Source: Hofstenia miamia
Taxonomy: Eukaryota; Xenacoelomorpha; Acoela
NCBI GenBank assembly: GCA_004352715.1
Contig: SCFE01000069.1
Coordinates: 138,634 to 202,633, forward strand
Length of the DNA: 64,000 nucleotides
Reading direction: 5' to 3'
The notes below the pieces were generated by a model that ran no database searches, had not been told where the DNA came from, and was given only the letters and a program-made list of their open reading frames with translations. Made by a program: the position numbers and the translations under genes. Shown in pieces: positions 1 to 12,174 of the stretch (the first letter of the stretch is position 1; each line of letters opens with the position of its first letter).

Positions 1-158
1 AGTAAAAAGCAGGCTACATCAAGTGCATATGTTTACAGCTATTAGTGGCTTATTTGAACTAATACAAATTGGCAGCTAAGGTGCTAGACTGACTTAATTT
101 ACAAATGCTAAATATATTGCTAGCCAGGCACGCTTGAACGCCCGGACTTAGCTCTCAT

Positions 159-163
159 GTATG

Positions 164-200
<37 letters not shown>
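159..200. repeat. (AT)n / (GTAT)n microsatellite
   Basis: An ATGTATGTAT lead-in runs into an uninterrupted AT dinucleotide tract. It is a simple repeat with no coding content. Confidence 0.95.
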
Positions 201-203
<3 letters not shown>

Positions 204-685
204 TAATTAAATTTGGGACAATTTGTATACATTTGGGTTGAATTATGGATTTCTTGATTAACCCAACTTTGTTTGCGTTTAGTAGTGAATAGTTTTATTT
301 TTAAATGCAGTCAATTTAACAGGTAAATTCGAAAGTTAATCGGTTTTATCCTCTAGTTTAAAAGATAAATTTTATTTTTAATATAGCAATTGGATTTCAC
401 CTAAACTTAATACTTTTTAACTACTAATTTAAAGTTAGAACTTAAAAGATTGAAGTATTACCACAATCTAATTACTGACTAGTTATTAATGTTAAATTAA
501 ATTTTGCATTTAAACAAAGCGAAATTTTAAAAACATGAAGTTAATAAGGGGATATTGTTTTGCTCAATGCTTTTTTTATTGCATTCTGATATTCAGTGGG
601 TCCATTTTTACAGGACTTGTCTATAATGTAAAGGTTGGTCTAGCTATGAAGTAGAGAATAGAAATAGCTATCAGGTACCCAGCTT

Positions 686-926
686 TATTCGACCTGACGT
701 CGGATATTGGGTCGGGTCGTGCACAACAATTTGAATTTGATTTGGGTCGGGTCAGAAGAGCTACTCTCAGGTAATTTTCTGGGATGATAATCTGGATAAA
801 ATGCAATATTATTTATTTATTTGTTTTCAATTCATGTACATTTTTATCATGAGAATTCTGTTTTTCATCGAATGAGATTAGATCGAGTTAGTGAATCAAA
901 ATTTGGGTTGGGTCGGGTCGAATAAG
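686..926. repeat. GTCGGGTCG-rich inverted repeat, MITE-like
   Basis: The left side carries TTATTCGACCTGAC and the right side GGTCGGGTCGAATAAGG, so the ends are imperfect inverted copies. The interior repeats GGGTCGGGTC at about 713 and 745. The composition is far more GC-rich than the flanks. It resembles a small non-autonomous DNA transposon, but no clean target duplication could be defined, so the exact borders are uncertain. Confidence 0.45.
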
Positions 927-1489
927 GTAATCAATAGTGTCGGGTTAAGTACAGATTCTTTTATTGAATGCAAATCACAGTCACTCATACAGAAATATGT
1001 GTCCATATATTGCTTAACCAGTGCTTATAAATAATTCCAGTAATTTAGGTGAATATTTTCCAAAGCATAATGTTTCTCCCCAAAATCAAATTATATTAAT
1101 ACAAATTTCATGTAAATTATTGGATATTAGAAATAAATGTATTACAATATGTCGAAAATATATAATTGTTGAAGGTTATTTTTATAATTAGTTTTCCCAG
1201 GAACAATATATTTTGCATTCCTGTAAATACCTATCTATAATTTTAATATAGAAATGTGTAGTACAAATGATTTTAATAATTTCTCAATTGACTAGTTTGA
1301 CTAAATAAGTGAGAATTATAATTTCTGATCAAACAAAGTTCATCTCAAACACTTGCAAAGATCATCACAGTCTACAAAATTTTTAATATAAACTACTGGA
1401 TATGCAATAATTGTTCAAGAATTGAAAACTTCTTGAACATGTATATTTAGGTTTTAATTTTTCATTAATTAATATTAAAAATTATCAGA

Positions 1490-2270
1490 GAAGAGCTGTC
1501 AAATTTTTTCAATTCCTAATAATGGTAACTAAATGAATAGAATGTAGATGTATTAACAGCAGTGGCGCAGCCAATGGGGGCACACTGTGCACTTGCAACC
1601 CCGAAGTTGAAGGACAAAAAAAATTCTAAACAAAAGTTAAAAATGCTTTAATGCTGAAGTTGACATTGATATCACACTGTTTCTTCCGCTGAAAGGGATA
1701 AAATTAATTTGTTTGAACACCAACAAATTCATCCCACAACAATTCACCCCAGCACTTTTTCATGTTTCTCAATTTAATTATGAATATTGACTTGTCAAGT
1801 TTTGAAAATTATATCTTTTGTATGCGTTATTCTTGTTCAATTTAACAATAGATTTTTAAAAGTTAAATAAAAAAAGCATGGGTATCAAAAATTTAATTTT
1901 ATCAATGTTCAATATTAAAAAATCTATTTTGTGCCCATACCGAAACGAAATCCTGGCTGCGCGCCTAATTAACAGTAGCGCATGAAGTGGAGTGGCAATT
2001 GCCACCCCAATATTCTTATTGGGTGGATGTACCACCTTGATGTTTCCATTTAATATGCTCAATAAAACAAAAAGACGAAATAATAAAACACAAATTTTAT
2101 TGGCATAAATTAAAAACCCAAAATATTTTTTGTACTGTACTGATTCTGGTAAGAAAAAATATGCCTATATGTACATATTTGCCAATCAATAATGTTTTGC
2201 TTCTAGTTCTATGCTTATGTAAATCAATTTAAAAAAAACTACAACAAAAATATACATATTTCGAATTTTT
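1490..2270 (+). repeat. Dispersed repeat copy, also at 56.15, 61.74 and 63.94 kb
   Basis: The segment AAATTTTTTCAATTCCTAAT followed by TGGTAACTAAAT recurs near 56,158, 61,748 and 63,947. After the 1,560-1,967 insertion the similarity resumes (TGGCAATTGC, the AATAAAACA stretch, TTTGCCAAT, ATGCTTATGT) and continues to about 2,260. The copy here is more diverged than those at the right end of the window and is split by a hAT-type MITE. Confidence 0.85.
1560..1967. mobile_element. Non-autonomous hAT-type element (408 bp) with 8-bp TSD
   Basis: The element begins CAGTGGCGCAGCCA and ends TGGCTGCGCGCCTA, which are imperfect terminal inverted repeats of the CAGTGGCG type common in hAT transposons. 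It is flanked on both sides by the 8-bp direct repeat ATTAACAG (1,552-1,559 and 1,968-1,975). The related repeats near 56.2 and 61.8 kb carry a single ATTAACAG at the same place and represent unoccupied sites. There is no coding capacity, so it would depend on a hAT transposase encoded elsewhere. Confidence 0.9.
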
Positions 2271-2934
2271 CTATCTATGAGCGACAAAAGTTCATATTCT
2301 AACCATGAGTCATATTTCATAAGGTACTTTTCATTAATAAAATTTTGGCATATTTCAAATCAGCGTTCACCTTACAGTAAACTACAATTTTCATTATATG
2401 GGCATTCAACTTATAATTCAAGGATTTCTAAATTCAGAAAAGTGAAGTTTAAAAAACATTTTCTTAAAAAATCATTTTTAAACTTAACAATTCAACTATG
2501 AAATAACTTACCAATTAAAATGAAGTGAATCAAAAATCACAGGGAATTTCAAAGTGAAATCAATGACTACCTCCTTAATCAAAATATCCCTAAAATCGGT
2601 TCTACGTCATGGAAAGGATTTCAGTTTTTCAAAAAATATCACTAGTTAAAATATTTAGCTAAACTGGGTAAACTGTAAATTCTGCATCCATGTTTTTGTA
2701 CTTGTTTTATTGTGTATGTGCTTCATGTTATTATTGCTGCATTAAATGTAGTATAGCAGCATTTGTTTAATTATGCCAATATATATATATATATATATAT
2801 ATATGTTGATAAAATTTGTGTTTTATTACTGTGCCTGTAGTGTTGGTCAATATTTTATCTTGAAATATTGAGATGGCGCAGCTACCCCAATATGGGCAAC
2901 TGCCACCCTTGCCACACCACTTCTGGCGCTACTG
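1973..2934. mobile_element. Inverted-repeat element (about 960 bp), DNA-transposon-like
   Basis: The left end reads CAGTAGCGC and then a stretch with AAGTGGAGTGGCAATTGCC. The right end is its imperfect reverse complement, including GGCAACTGCCACCC and ending GGCGCTACTG. The inverted match spans about 70 bp per arm (1,973-2,045 and 2,868-2,934). No matching target duplication is visible, partly because a hAT MITE abuts the left end. An (AT)n tract lies inside at 2,779-2,804. Confidence 0.6.
2779..2804. repeat. (AT)n microsatellite
   Basis: Thirteen AT dinucleotides in a row inside the inverted-repeat element. Confidence 0.95.
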
Positions 2935-2939
2935 GCACT

Positions 2940-4010
2940 CTCTTATCTAATGTGAGCAAAGCTGTTTCCTAAATATTTAGTGTGTTGTAATACCCCCCTT
3001 TGCATGAGATGCGGAGAGCTAAATTCGCCGTCGTTGCCAGTATGGGACCATTTGTTGATCAAAATTGTTTTTTTTCTATAGATTTTATTAATCTGGGTTT
3101 ACATGTTCTCCGCTTTAGTAAAATGTATTTAGTTTGTGAATTCTAATAGGTTACATACAAGGTAGAAAGCCAATATCAATTGAAAAAGGCAAAGAAAATG
3201 ATTGACAAGTTGTTTATCTATCACCATAACGGCTTGATGCAGAGGAGTGAATTCTGCTCTGGAGGAGCAATTAAATTGAGATAATGCGGCTACTAAAGCA
3301 GAGCTCTTGTAGACGCCCTTAATGCAGCTTGCCAAATCATTTGGTTTTTATCGGATCATCCGCCTTTTGTGAATGGCCCTATTAACAAAGGCTTTTATTT
3401 ATAAATCTTTTCTAAATGGTAGATGTAGTTTTTTAAACATCTATGTCCAAACAAAGCAAACTATTTAAAACATTTGAATCACTAGATGAAATTGTTGAAT
3501 GCACATTGAACCAATTTTGTATTGTGTAAACCTGTATTGAACTAAATCATTGAATAATCTTGCTTATTTGTTTTGTTTGAAAATTATATTCAAAATGTGC
3601 TAGTATTAAAATGCCATATTTGTCTAATGGCATCAATCATTTTATGGATATTCAAACTGCAGATTACAAGTATTAATAAGCAAAAGTAATTTTGTATGCA
3701 ACAAACATTTTTATTAGTTGATTACTGCTACTCTGAAACATTTTGTAAGACTGAATTATACATTACTGGTAATATGTATTCAACCACCTTGCTATTTTGA
3801 ATAAATAATGAACATTTATTGGAAAGAGTGTGCATGAGATTATAACTAAGTGTTACTGTGATTGAGAAAGGAAAATCTATATGTCTAATACCATAAAATA
3901 TGTAGAAAAACAGTTGGCTATTAATTTTTAATCAAAATTAGAAAACTTGTATTGGAAAAATGTATTCTGCCACCTTAAAAAAAATTAACAAATGATCAAA
4001 TCCATTCAGT
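2940..4010. other. No recognisable gene
   Basis: AT-rich sequence. A minus-strand frame of 68 codons (3,335-3,129) lies in a slightly more GC-rich stretch with some protein-like character (ASCIKGVYKSSALVAALSQF), but it has no recognisable family or splice context and is not called as a gene. Confidence 0.5.
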
Positions 4011-4019
4011 AAAGATAGC

Positions 4020-4770
4020 AACATCATTATTATGGAAAAAGTTTTTCATTTCTTTTGAGGTATGACATGGCGTACTATCCTGCTGATATATTGAATCACT
4101 TCTAAAGAGTGGCAAGAGTTCCTTCACTAGAATCCGAGCATATTGAGAGCTTCAGAGAGTACCAGTGATGTGAAAAATTTTGAGAAGGCCACACTTCCAT
4201 ATTGCACCCCATACCATGAAAGACTTCCCACCATAATTCATGCCCCCAAGTAAATTAAGACAAGAATCCGAACTTCTGCACAGTTGGTATCTTTATCAAC
4301 ATTCTTTTTAATGAGCTCAAACCTTGACTCATCTGAAAAGATAATATTAGACCAATGTTCATATGAATTGTCTCTCATCAACTTAGCCCACCTCACTTGG
4401 TGTAATCTTAGCTTTGAGGTTAAGAATGGCTTTTAGGTGCTGCAAAATTCCCAATGGAGTACTTCTTCAGAAAGTTTCACACAGTTCTTCCCGTAATGAG
4501 GTGACCATCAGCCCATTCCTTGCAATGTTCCTCTGAGGTCTTTCTGGGATTTTGCTTTGAAAGGCATACAAGAACTGGCTGCAAAGTTTTGGAGGTCTTC
4601 TTTGGTCTTCCAGACTTCAGCAATGGTTTTTTCACAGCAATGATTCCCGACAGTACTTTGAGGTCACTCTACAAGTTGAGATATATTATGTTGACTCATC
4701 TCTTCCAAATGTTTGAAGATAATCAACTTGCAGATAGCAATATGTACATAACCAGGCATTACATGTGGTG
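4020..4770 (-). pseudogene. Tc1/mariner-type transposase relic
   Basis: Read on the minus strand, this stretch holds ordered fragments of a Tc1-like DDE transposase in several frames. The first catalytic block IIFSDESRFEL lies at 4,352-4,320. A FMVWGA motif follows at about 4,220-4,204. A degraded version of the block that normally holds the second aspartate lies at 4,090-4,050, where a stop interrupts it. The 4,770-4,500 end looks like the helix-turn-helix region (KTSEEHCKEWADGHLI-like text). Frames shift at least twice and contain stops, so the gene is dead. Family assignment is by motif; element ends were not found. Confidence 0.8.
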
Positions 4771-4999
4771 AAGGAAGACTGTTATTAGATATTTGCAAAA
4801 AAATAGACTAAAACAATCAAGTATAACTTTCTGTGTTTTACTTTCTTAACTGTATAAATTACAAATTTTTTTGTTTTTGCCATTTTAAACATTCCATGTG
4901 TTTAATTTATTTTGCTAATATCCAAATACAAAAACAAGAAATTTTTTATTAAACTTGACATTACAGGAAGTAATATATGATAAAAGCATAGTAGTTTTT

Positions 5000-6100
5000 T
5001 TGGAAAAATTAAACGTGGGTTATTGTAGCATCTCCTACCAGGCTTGGCATACATTTATTCAAATCTGTCTTTGATTATGTGGTGAATTAGCAGGTAGGGA
5101 TCTAACAGTCTCTCACTGCTCTGCTTTCTTGTTAACCATTTCCATTAACTATTATTAACAGATAATTTAACCATCACTATTTAGGTAAAGTAGTTTTGCA
5201 GTATCTACAATAGTTGAGCATCCGCCTGATGCTGTTTTTCAAATTCAGCAACAACTCTAGCAATTCATTTCCATTGAAGTGTATTCATCACTCAGCTCAA
5301 TAGCATTACTTATGTGTACCCTAGCTTAATGCGGTGCTTACTAAAGGCTTGACACAACTCAACTTAAACTCATTTTGTAAAGTGTACTTATTTACTGCAA
5401 CTGGGCTTGTTACTAGCTGCTTAATTAACTGATGTACAAATAGCCATTACTGAAAAAATATTGGCTTAGAAATAATTAATTAAACAAGTAGCAGCTTCCT
5501 ATCCTAAACTCCTATTCATATACCTAGCTTAAGTGTGGGTTTGTTGTCAGGGATGTAGAACCTAGAATCATTCCCGTCTTTGGATCCTGACCACTACTAG
5601 ACACAAACCATTTAGCTGAACATTGGCATTTAGTAATCAAACTGTAAACAAACTAAGGATAAGAATTCCAAAGAATTTACTTCAACAATTGTTATAATGG
5701 TTTCTCTCTATTTATAGTAATTCAAATTAAACTTCCGCCAAAGTTGGCTAAAAATAATGAGAAGTGATTTTGCCCTCTACAATTTGTCAAATCAACAATA
5801 TCAACAAGTACTAATTTTTTTACATTTACATTTGATAAATTGTGGTTGCAAATACAACAAATTAGATTGTTAAGTATATTTCTAATCATCATTGTCTTTC
5901 TTTACCTTTTTTACTGACTTCTTTTTAGCAGCTAATTTGTTAGATTATGCAACATTATGCATAAAGGCAAATTAGACTTAAATGTTAAATTTACATATAG
6001 TTTATGCATAAAGACCCAATTTTGTTTCCTAAAAAATTATGCATGCAATGTTATTTAATAGGATTTATACACATACATACTTTCAATATACAATATTATT
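5000..6100. other. No recognisable gene
   Basis: AT-rich, with short direct motifs such as AATTAGAC and ATTATGCATAAAG near 5,945-6,010. No long frame, conserved domain or structured repeat is visible. Confidence 0.5.
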
Positions 6101-6149
6101 ATATATTAGTTTTACACAGCTATCTTTTCTCTACATTTCGTTTTGGTGT

Positions 6150-6400
6150 ATATGAATTTTTCATGATTGTACACATTGTAGACTGTTACATCTCTTATCA
6201 ACTTTTACATGGCAATCTTCTTTTCTTTATGGTTTATATACATTTTTGGGGCTGTAATGTTTGCAGATTGTTACATCTGCATGACTTACACATCTTTTTT
6301 CTGATATATATGGTTTATGAGGTTTTATGTGGTTGTGTGCATTACATGACTTTTCACTATTCCAGTGTTTTGCATTGTCAAATTTGTCACAATTCCATGC
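6150..6400. repeat. Imperfect tandem duplication of about 100 bp
   Basis: GTAGACTGTTACATCT followed by TATGGTTTATA (6,177-6,240) recurs in diverged form as GCAGATTGTTACATCT and TATGGTTTATGA (6,262-6,320). The long plus-strand frame here is Phe/Tyr/His/Cys-rich and is best read as a by-product of this T-rich repeat, not a protein. Confidence 0.55.
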
Positions 6401-6519
6401 TATGCTCCACCAGTTTTTTCTAAAAGTATACACTTGTAAATGCATGCACCAAGCTATGTAATAAATGTTAATCAAAAGCCAAATGCTTACAAAGAATTTG
6501 AGTTCTATAACATCTAATA

Positions 6520-6730
6520 ATTCAACACACTTAATTTACTTGTTAGTTAAAAATTAAACAAAATAATGACATATAAATAATTGCTATCACTCAATTGCAA
6601 CTTAAAGAAATCAAGCACACATGATTAAAAATGAAATACTTGATAAACCAATAATGCATACAAATTCATTTAAAGCAAAAATGTGTATGACCAAAAGAAA
6701 AATATTACAACAATGTAAGTACATGATGAA
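6520..6730 (+). repeat. Dispersed repeat related to 10.74-11.10 kb
   Basis: GTTAGTTAAAAATTA, CACACATGATT, AAACCAATAA and CATTTAAAGCAAAAATGTGT occur in the same order and orientation at 6,541-6,720 and again at 10,745-10,930. The two copies bracket the pogo-like transposase region. A more diverged copy is visible near 47,150-47,330. Confidence 0.75.
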
Positions 6731-7195
6731 AATAAATTATTTACAATTATATGCCAACATAGCTTGTTAATTATAAATGCATTCACCAGTCCAAAACACA
6801 TTGCCTTCAATCTCTGACCCATCACCATTCATGTTGTACTTTATTGTTATATGGCAATAAACAAATCTTTTTAAAGTGAAACCATCTTTAATTGAAACAA
6901 ATGTGCTTGAAATTGTGTCTACATCATTAAAAAACCATGTAAGACGGGTAAAACAAGAACAAAGAACAAAGAAACTGTGTAAACATCACAATTATTTTAA
7001 AAATTAAATTCATTTTACTAATTATTTATTATATTTTTTGGTAAATTTATTTTTTATTTAGTTTTGCAATTTTATTTTCTTTGCTAAGAATTGCTTCAAA
7101 TTATAGCATTTGACTAATATCAAATCACTGTTAAAATGCATAAGATGTTTGCAGTAGTTGAAAGATAATGAATATATACTGATAATGTCAATATT

Positions 7196-7491
7196 GTAGA
7201 ATCACTGGGTTGAATCTAGAGAAAACTTTGCCAGAGGACTTAGTGTCAAAGCAGAAGGTCANTTATGCACAAAACTAGGCCAATCATTACAATATAGAGG
7301 GTAAAAAATTTAATATTTTTAAAATTTTAATAAAGGAATACGATAAAATTTCTTCAATTTTTTAGTATTTCTATGGAAAAGTTGAAGTTCAAATGGATAA
7401 TTTAATAATTAGCCTATCTATTAATGTAGAATCACTGGGTTGAATCTAGACAGAACTTTGCCACAGGACTTAGTGTCAAAGCAGAAGGTCA
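7196..7491 (+). repeat. 66-bp direct repeat pair ending at a single n
   Basis: GTAGAATCACTGGGTTGAAT through AAAGCAGAAGGTCA occurs at 7,196-7,260 and 7,427-7,491 with a few mismatches. The first copy stops exactly at the undetermined base at 7,261. The placement suggests a contig join in a repeat as much as a real duplication. Confidence 0.8.
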
Positions 7492-7499
7492 TTGAGGTG

Positions 7500-8400
7500 A
7501 ACATATACTAGAGCAACAGTGATTCTAGTGAACAAGAGAACATGGTTAAACTATTTCTCTATTTACAGATGCTTGGGTGTCTTATATACAATGTGTATTT
7601 ATAATATGTACAAACATGAAAACAACTAGTCACTAGTCAACACAAAAAGTGTGTGAGCTGGCCAATAAATAACAACAACTACCAACTGATGGGTACAATA
7701 TGTGTTATCGCCCAACATCAAATTAGTTGTTACCCATTGTGAAGGAGATGGCATTTATTAATGCTATGAAAGAAGAAATTCTCCTTTGTAGTTTTTGGTA
7801 ATCTTTTTTCATTTGTAATTTAGTTTCTTTACACATTGCATTGATAATATATGTAGTGTTTTCCTTTGCAAATCAAGTGTATCCAGGAAATGTTTATTGA
7901 TTTAGTAATATTAAGCATGTATAAACAATAAATTTTTCTAAAAATTTCCTTAATTTGTATAATATTTATTATTTAAATGTAAAAATAACTTACCCCACAT
8001 TGGAGAAATTCAACCATCCTTGACTCAATCTTTGTAAAAACTGAATAATGTGCTACCATTTGCAACTTGGAAAAATAATATCTATAGATTTATTAAATTA
8101 AAAACACAAATGTATAGTTATAACTTTGGAGTTTAAACAAATGCTGCAAACATTAAATGAAATATTCTTGATTTTCCACCATTTCCTCATTCTATGCAAA
8201 TATCCAGCATGATATTAATTCACCCTGCCGCAGCAAACTCAATCACATGACCTTGCTCAGTGCAAAACTTTATGTTTATTCTATTGATAGATGATCTTGA
8301 CACTGGGTTATACATTGGATTTTGCTTTTCATGATGTATTATAGGGATGGTAGTTGGTTTGTCAAATTGTGCTAACACTAATGGGGATTTATCCAATAAG
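7500..8400. other. No recognisable gene
   Basis: AT-rich sequence between the 66-bp repeats and the transposase relic. No long frame or clear repeat structure is visible. Confidence 0.5.
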
Positions 8401-8412
8401 GGTAATTGGGGG

Positions 8413-9600
8413 CTACCAACAAAGTGAAGTTCTGCAATAATGGTTTGAAACCATTAAAATATTATTTCCATCATATATGTCACATTCATAGCTTGTATCA
8501 GTTGTTGTATTTGGATAAATCTTTCCATAAAATCCAAGCATTTCACCAGTCTGGTCTAAATCTGCCCAGTGGGTGATAAGAATACAGTGCTCCTTTGCAC
8601 TGAAAGAATCAATATTGCCATACCAGCAATCAGTGTTTTCATCAGAATCAAGCCAAGCATAAAATTTTTGGTTTATGAGACATTTAAGCAATTCTGCATA
8701 TCCTGCATCAAGCAGTTGCCACAAATCCATAGCATTCTGGAGCCTGTACCAACAAACTCCAGATTGATCAGAAACACTCTCTTTGAATTCATTGCTAACC
8801 TGCACTGTCAAATTATCACAAAATAGGTTGAAATGGTCAAGATCATTTACCACACCTTTGAATGTTTTATTCACCCATTCACAAGAAAACTTAGTATCAG
8901 CCTAGGCATTTGATTGAAAATAAACATCTTTGTTTTTATGCCATACATTAATTTCCTTGCTGGTTATTCTCTTAGCCAGGCCTCTGAAGATAATTGCAAG
9001 CTTAGATGTTTCCCACATTGTCAGGAAATTTACAAAGTACATTAGCACTTGTCCAGGCCACTCCCGGGTTGTGAGATCCAAACTTTTGATTTCTTTTGAT
9101 ATTTTCCTTCTTCATAATGATGGTATACTTTCTTCATATTGATAGCAAATGGCAAAGGGCTTTGGTCAACATTAAATCAATTAATTGGCTTAAAGTAACC
9201 CCACTTTGCATCATAATGGATATGTTTTCCAGATCTTATCAAATGTTCATGGGTGGTGCCATGCTATTTCTCTAAGTCTTTGCAAAATTCCTCTTTAGAG
9301 AATTTGCAATTTTGTTGTCTAGCTCTCATCTGAATCTTGAATTTCTTTATAAATGTTGTGATGACATGCATTCTTATAATCACATTTGGATCCCCTATTA
9401 ATTCATGGTAAAGGATTCATGCTTTCAACCATAACCAATTAAAATCAACTTGGTGACCTTTACTCCTCACCTCTTTGAATTGTTTTTAAAAGTTTGTCAT
9501 AAAGGTTGATATACTTTCTTGATGGACAAATTTTAAGGTAGTTCTTGTATTCTGAAGCTGCTCATTTAAAAATTTTGACCTTAGCTTTAAACCATTTTAG
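8413..9600 (-). pseudogene. pogo-like (DDE_1) transposase, degraded
   Basis: The minus strand encodes a DDE-superfamily transposase of the pogo/Tigger type. The first catalytic block NVDQSPLPFAIN lies at 9,177-9,139, followed by a KVWISQPGSGLDK-like block at about 9,080-9,040. The best-preserved part is an open frame of 153 codons (8,874-8,413) with a CDNLTVQVSNEFKESV segment (second Asp) and MDLWQLLDAGYAELLKCL (third Asp), then FSAKEHCILITHWAD near the C-terminus. The upstream half, where an HTH/CENP-B-like domain is expected (9,300-9,600), is split by stops and shifts. The protein would cut and paste its own transposon; this copy is inactive. Terminal inverted repeats were not located. Confidence 0.8.
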
Positions 9601-9619
9601 GGCTAGTGATCTGTCAACA

Positions 9620-10720
9620 TGATATTTCCCAGCAACAGTTTTGTAATGTTCACCAGCCTCAATGTCTGCAATAACATCTGCCCTAAAAGAAGCCTAGTAC
9701 TGTTATCTGGTGTCCATTCCTCTTCTCACTGTGGTTTTACAATTGTCCCCATCATCCCCAATCTCAATTACTTTGACATCAGCTCAATTGGTGACATTCA
9801 TGTTTCAATTGCTCTCTTTTTAGCAGGTGGCTCTTCAATGTTACATTCACCAACAATAGATTTCAAAAATGAAGGCTGTTGTTGCTCTTGTGGGTGTTTG
9901 CAAAGAACATGAACAGCTAAGCCTTGCTTTTTTGAAACATGTCAGTATAGTATAATGAGAACATTTAAATGGTTTGTCTCTTCATAAGCTGTTGTTATGT
10001 GACACAAATATTCTTTATCATGATGCTTGATGGTTTTAGTAAAATTAAATGCACCAAGAGTCAACTGATGTTTCTTCTCTCATCAGCAGATTAAGAAAAT
10101 GATAAAATAATCCCAGTCAACAAAATTTATAGGGAAGTGGCTGCACACCACCTGCTCATGTTAGTTTGAGATATCTTGCAGGTGTAAAGAAATTGGCAAA
10201 AAAAGCAAAAACAGTGTCACATCATTTAAAGTGTGATATTCTAGCATGTGATAATACAAGCTAATTATTTTGTTTATCATTTAATTAGAGTGATAAAGTA
10301 ATCTCTTAAGGAATGTTTAAAAGTTGGTAACATTAATCTGTTAATAATCATTTGTTTACATAGCTGTCTTAATTTAGCAGAAAAAACTTTCAAGTATTTT
10401 CTCAGCATGTGACCATTGTGAGGTCATAATGACATAATATTATATGATGGATTATACAAATATAAGGGATGTGGTAGATAATAAAAATATAAAGTAGTTA
10501 CAGCAAAAAGAATCAGTGGCATTTAAAATCCTCTAAATAGTAAAGTAAATAGCCAAAACTTGCTTTTTGCCATTGGTAGATATGATTTACAATCACTAAT
10601 TTGTAAACTCTGTGATCCATTTCCAATTCTAAGCATAAAAATGTTTGTAAATAGTGTATTATTCACACACACAAAATACAAATGCATGGTATTTAAAAGA
10701 TTGAATTTCAAGAAATGAAA
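9620..10720. other. Transposon remnant flank, no intact gene
   Basis: This probably includes the 5' part of the pogo-like element. From 10,500 to 10,710 it shares a block with 46,950-47,120 (AAATGTTTGTAAATAGTGTA followed by GCATGGTATTTAAAAGAT), so the tail of this interval is an old copy of the repeat family at 45.5-47.1 kb. Confidence 0.55.
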
Positions 10721-10739
10721 AAAAAGGCCAAAAAACCAT

Positions 10740-11100
10740 AATTGTTAGTTAAAAATAAGAAATTAGACAAAATAATTCCTTTCACTTAATTGATAGTTAA
10801 AGAAAAATAGAAATTAAACACACATGATTTAAAACAAAATAATAAACCAATAACATATATAAATTTGTTTAAACCAAAAATGTGCACAATTGAAAAGAGA
10901 AATAATACAGCAATGTATATAGGTGGTAAACCAATAACACATATAAATTTGCTTAAAGCAAACATTAAAAACATGTTTGGTGAAAAGTAGAATATTACAT
11001 CAATGTATGTAAGCAAATAAACCAATACTGTATTTAATTTCATTTAAAGCAAAAATGTGTATGATCTGTGTATATAAATTCATTTAAAACAAAATCATGA
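10740..11100 (+). repeat. Tandem array of diverged units of about 85 bp
   Basis: The core AAACCAATA followed by ATAAATTTG/CTTTAAA and a run such as GAAATAATACAGCAATGTAT starts at about 10,843, 10,928 and 11,016, giving roughly three units with a period of 85-88 bp. A single unit is present at 6,643. Such arrays are often internal or subterminal parts of transposons. Confidence 0.65.
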
Positions 11101-11989
11101 AGCACACTGATATGAAATAATCACCTGCATTGTTAGATAGTAGAGACACATAAATCGACATATTAAATATTTTGTATTAATTATTAACAAAACTCCAGTT
11201 TACTTTGCTGTTTAACTAGCTTCAAAGCAGAATGAATTTCATTATTTAACATTAAAATGCACTTGAATTTCCCAGGCCAAAAATGTATTACTTGCTTCAA
11301 TCTCCAACCTGTCAAGATGATTAGTTGATAATTTGCATTGAATGTTTTAAATGTCAAAAACATTTACTCTTTACATTGTGTGATGGGCTGACTCAGCAAT
11401 TCTCAGGGAGAATGCATCTCCTTTGATTTTCCATCTGCTAAAATTAATTGACTTGGCTTACACAATAATTGTAAAAAAACACACAGGGTTGTGCACACTG
11501 GCATGAAATAATCAAATACGTAATTAGAATAATCCCCTTTTTATTAATTTGGGTAATAAAACACTTGAAAAAGTGAAATACTTAACAATGTGAATTAAAA
11601 AATGTGCAATATATAAAATTAGAAAGAAACATGATTTATTTGAAGTGATGTGCTTGTTTTTCAAATTAAAAATATATAAGTTCATGTAAAGTTCTACTCA
11701 TTCTCATAATAAAGAATGCATACCCATGTTTAATGTTGTTCCTTCATGAAGCAGTCAGACATTTTTAATTTTCAGTGGTTAAACAAATTTGGGAAAAACA
11801 AACTCACTCTGGAAATTAATTGATAAAGATTATTTTAAGAGATATTCCAAGGAAATTGTTTTTTATTTTCACTTCCAAAGTAATATTTATAACAAATTTA
11901 AAGCAAAAATGAATCATGTGAAATTTTTCAAGGAATTTTTATAAGGTTAACTAGGTGAAAACAGGGTTCAAAACTCCTAAATATTATTT

Positions 11990-12174
11990 GGTGATATAGG
12001 TGAAACTATGCTACAATCAGAGGCATTTGGTAATCTTGTCATAGCTGGAAGGCATTTAAATTGTGGTATTGTGTTGAAAACCCATTCAGTTTTTTTTCAA
12101 AGGGGTGTTACTCAAGTCTAATTCAGAAAATGCTTCTGGAATATTTTTGTTTAATTCAGTGATAGAGTGCAGAT
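11990..12174 (+). pseudogene. Polinton packaging ATPase fragment
   Basis: A short frame contains a GETMLQSEAFGNL segment, where a Walker B/sensor region is expected, then LVIAGRHLNCGIV and VFFQRGV, before a stop at about 12,118. The order (acidic pair region, small-residue-GRH-N, then a hydrophobic F..G segment) fits the C-terminal half of Polinton FtsK/HerA-type ATPases, which package DNA into the capsid. The Walker A half is not recognisable upstream. The call rests on pattern and on its neighbours. Confidence 0.5.

Noticed and set aside
6004-6423. 139-codon plus-strand frame rich in Phe, His, Cys and Tyr
   Set aside because: It lies in a T-rich imperfect tandem duplication and has no conserved pattern; the composition explains the lack of stops.
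6520-11100. CRISPR-like array
   Set aside because: Units are diverged, about 85 bp long and without unique short spacers; the genome is eukaryotic.
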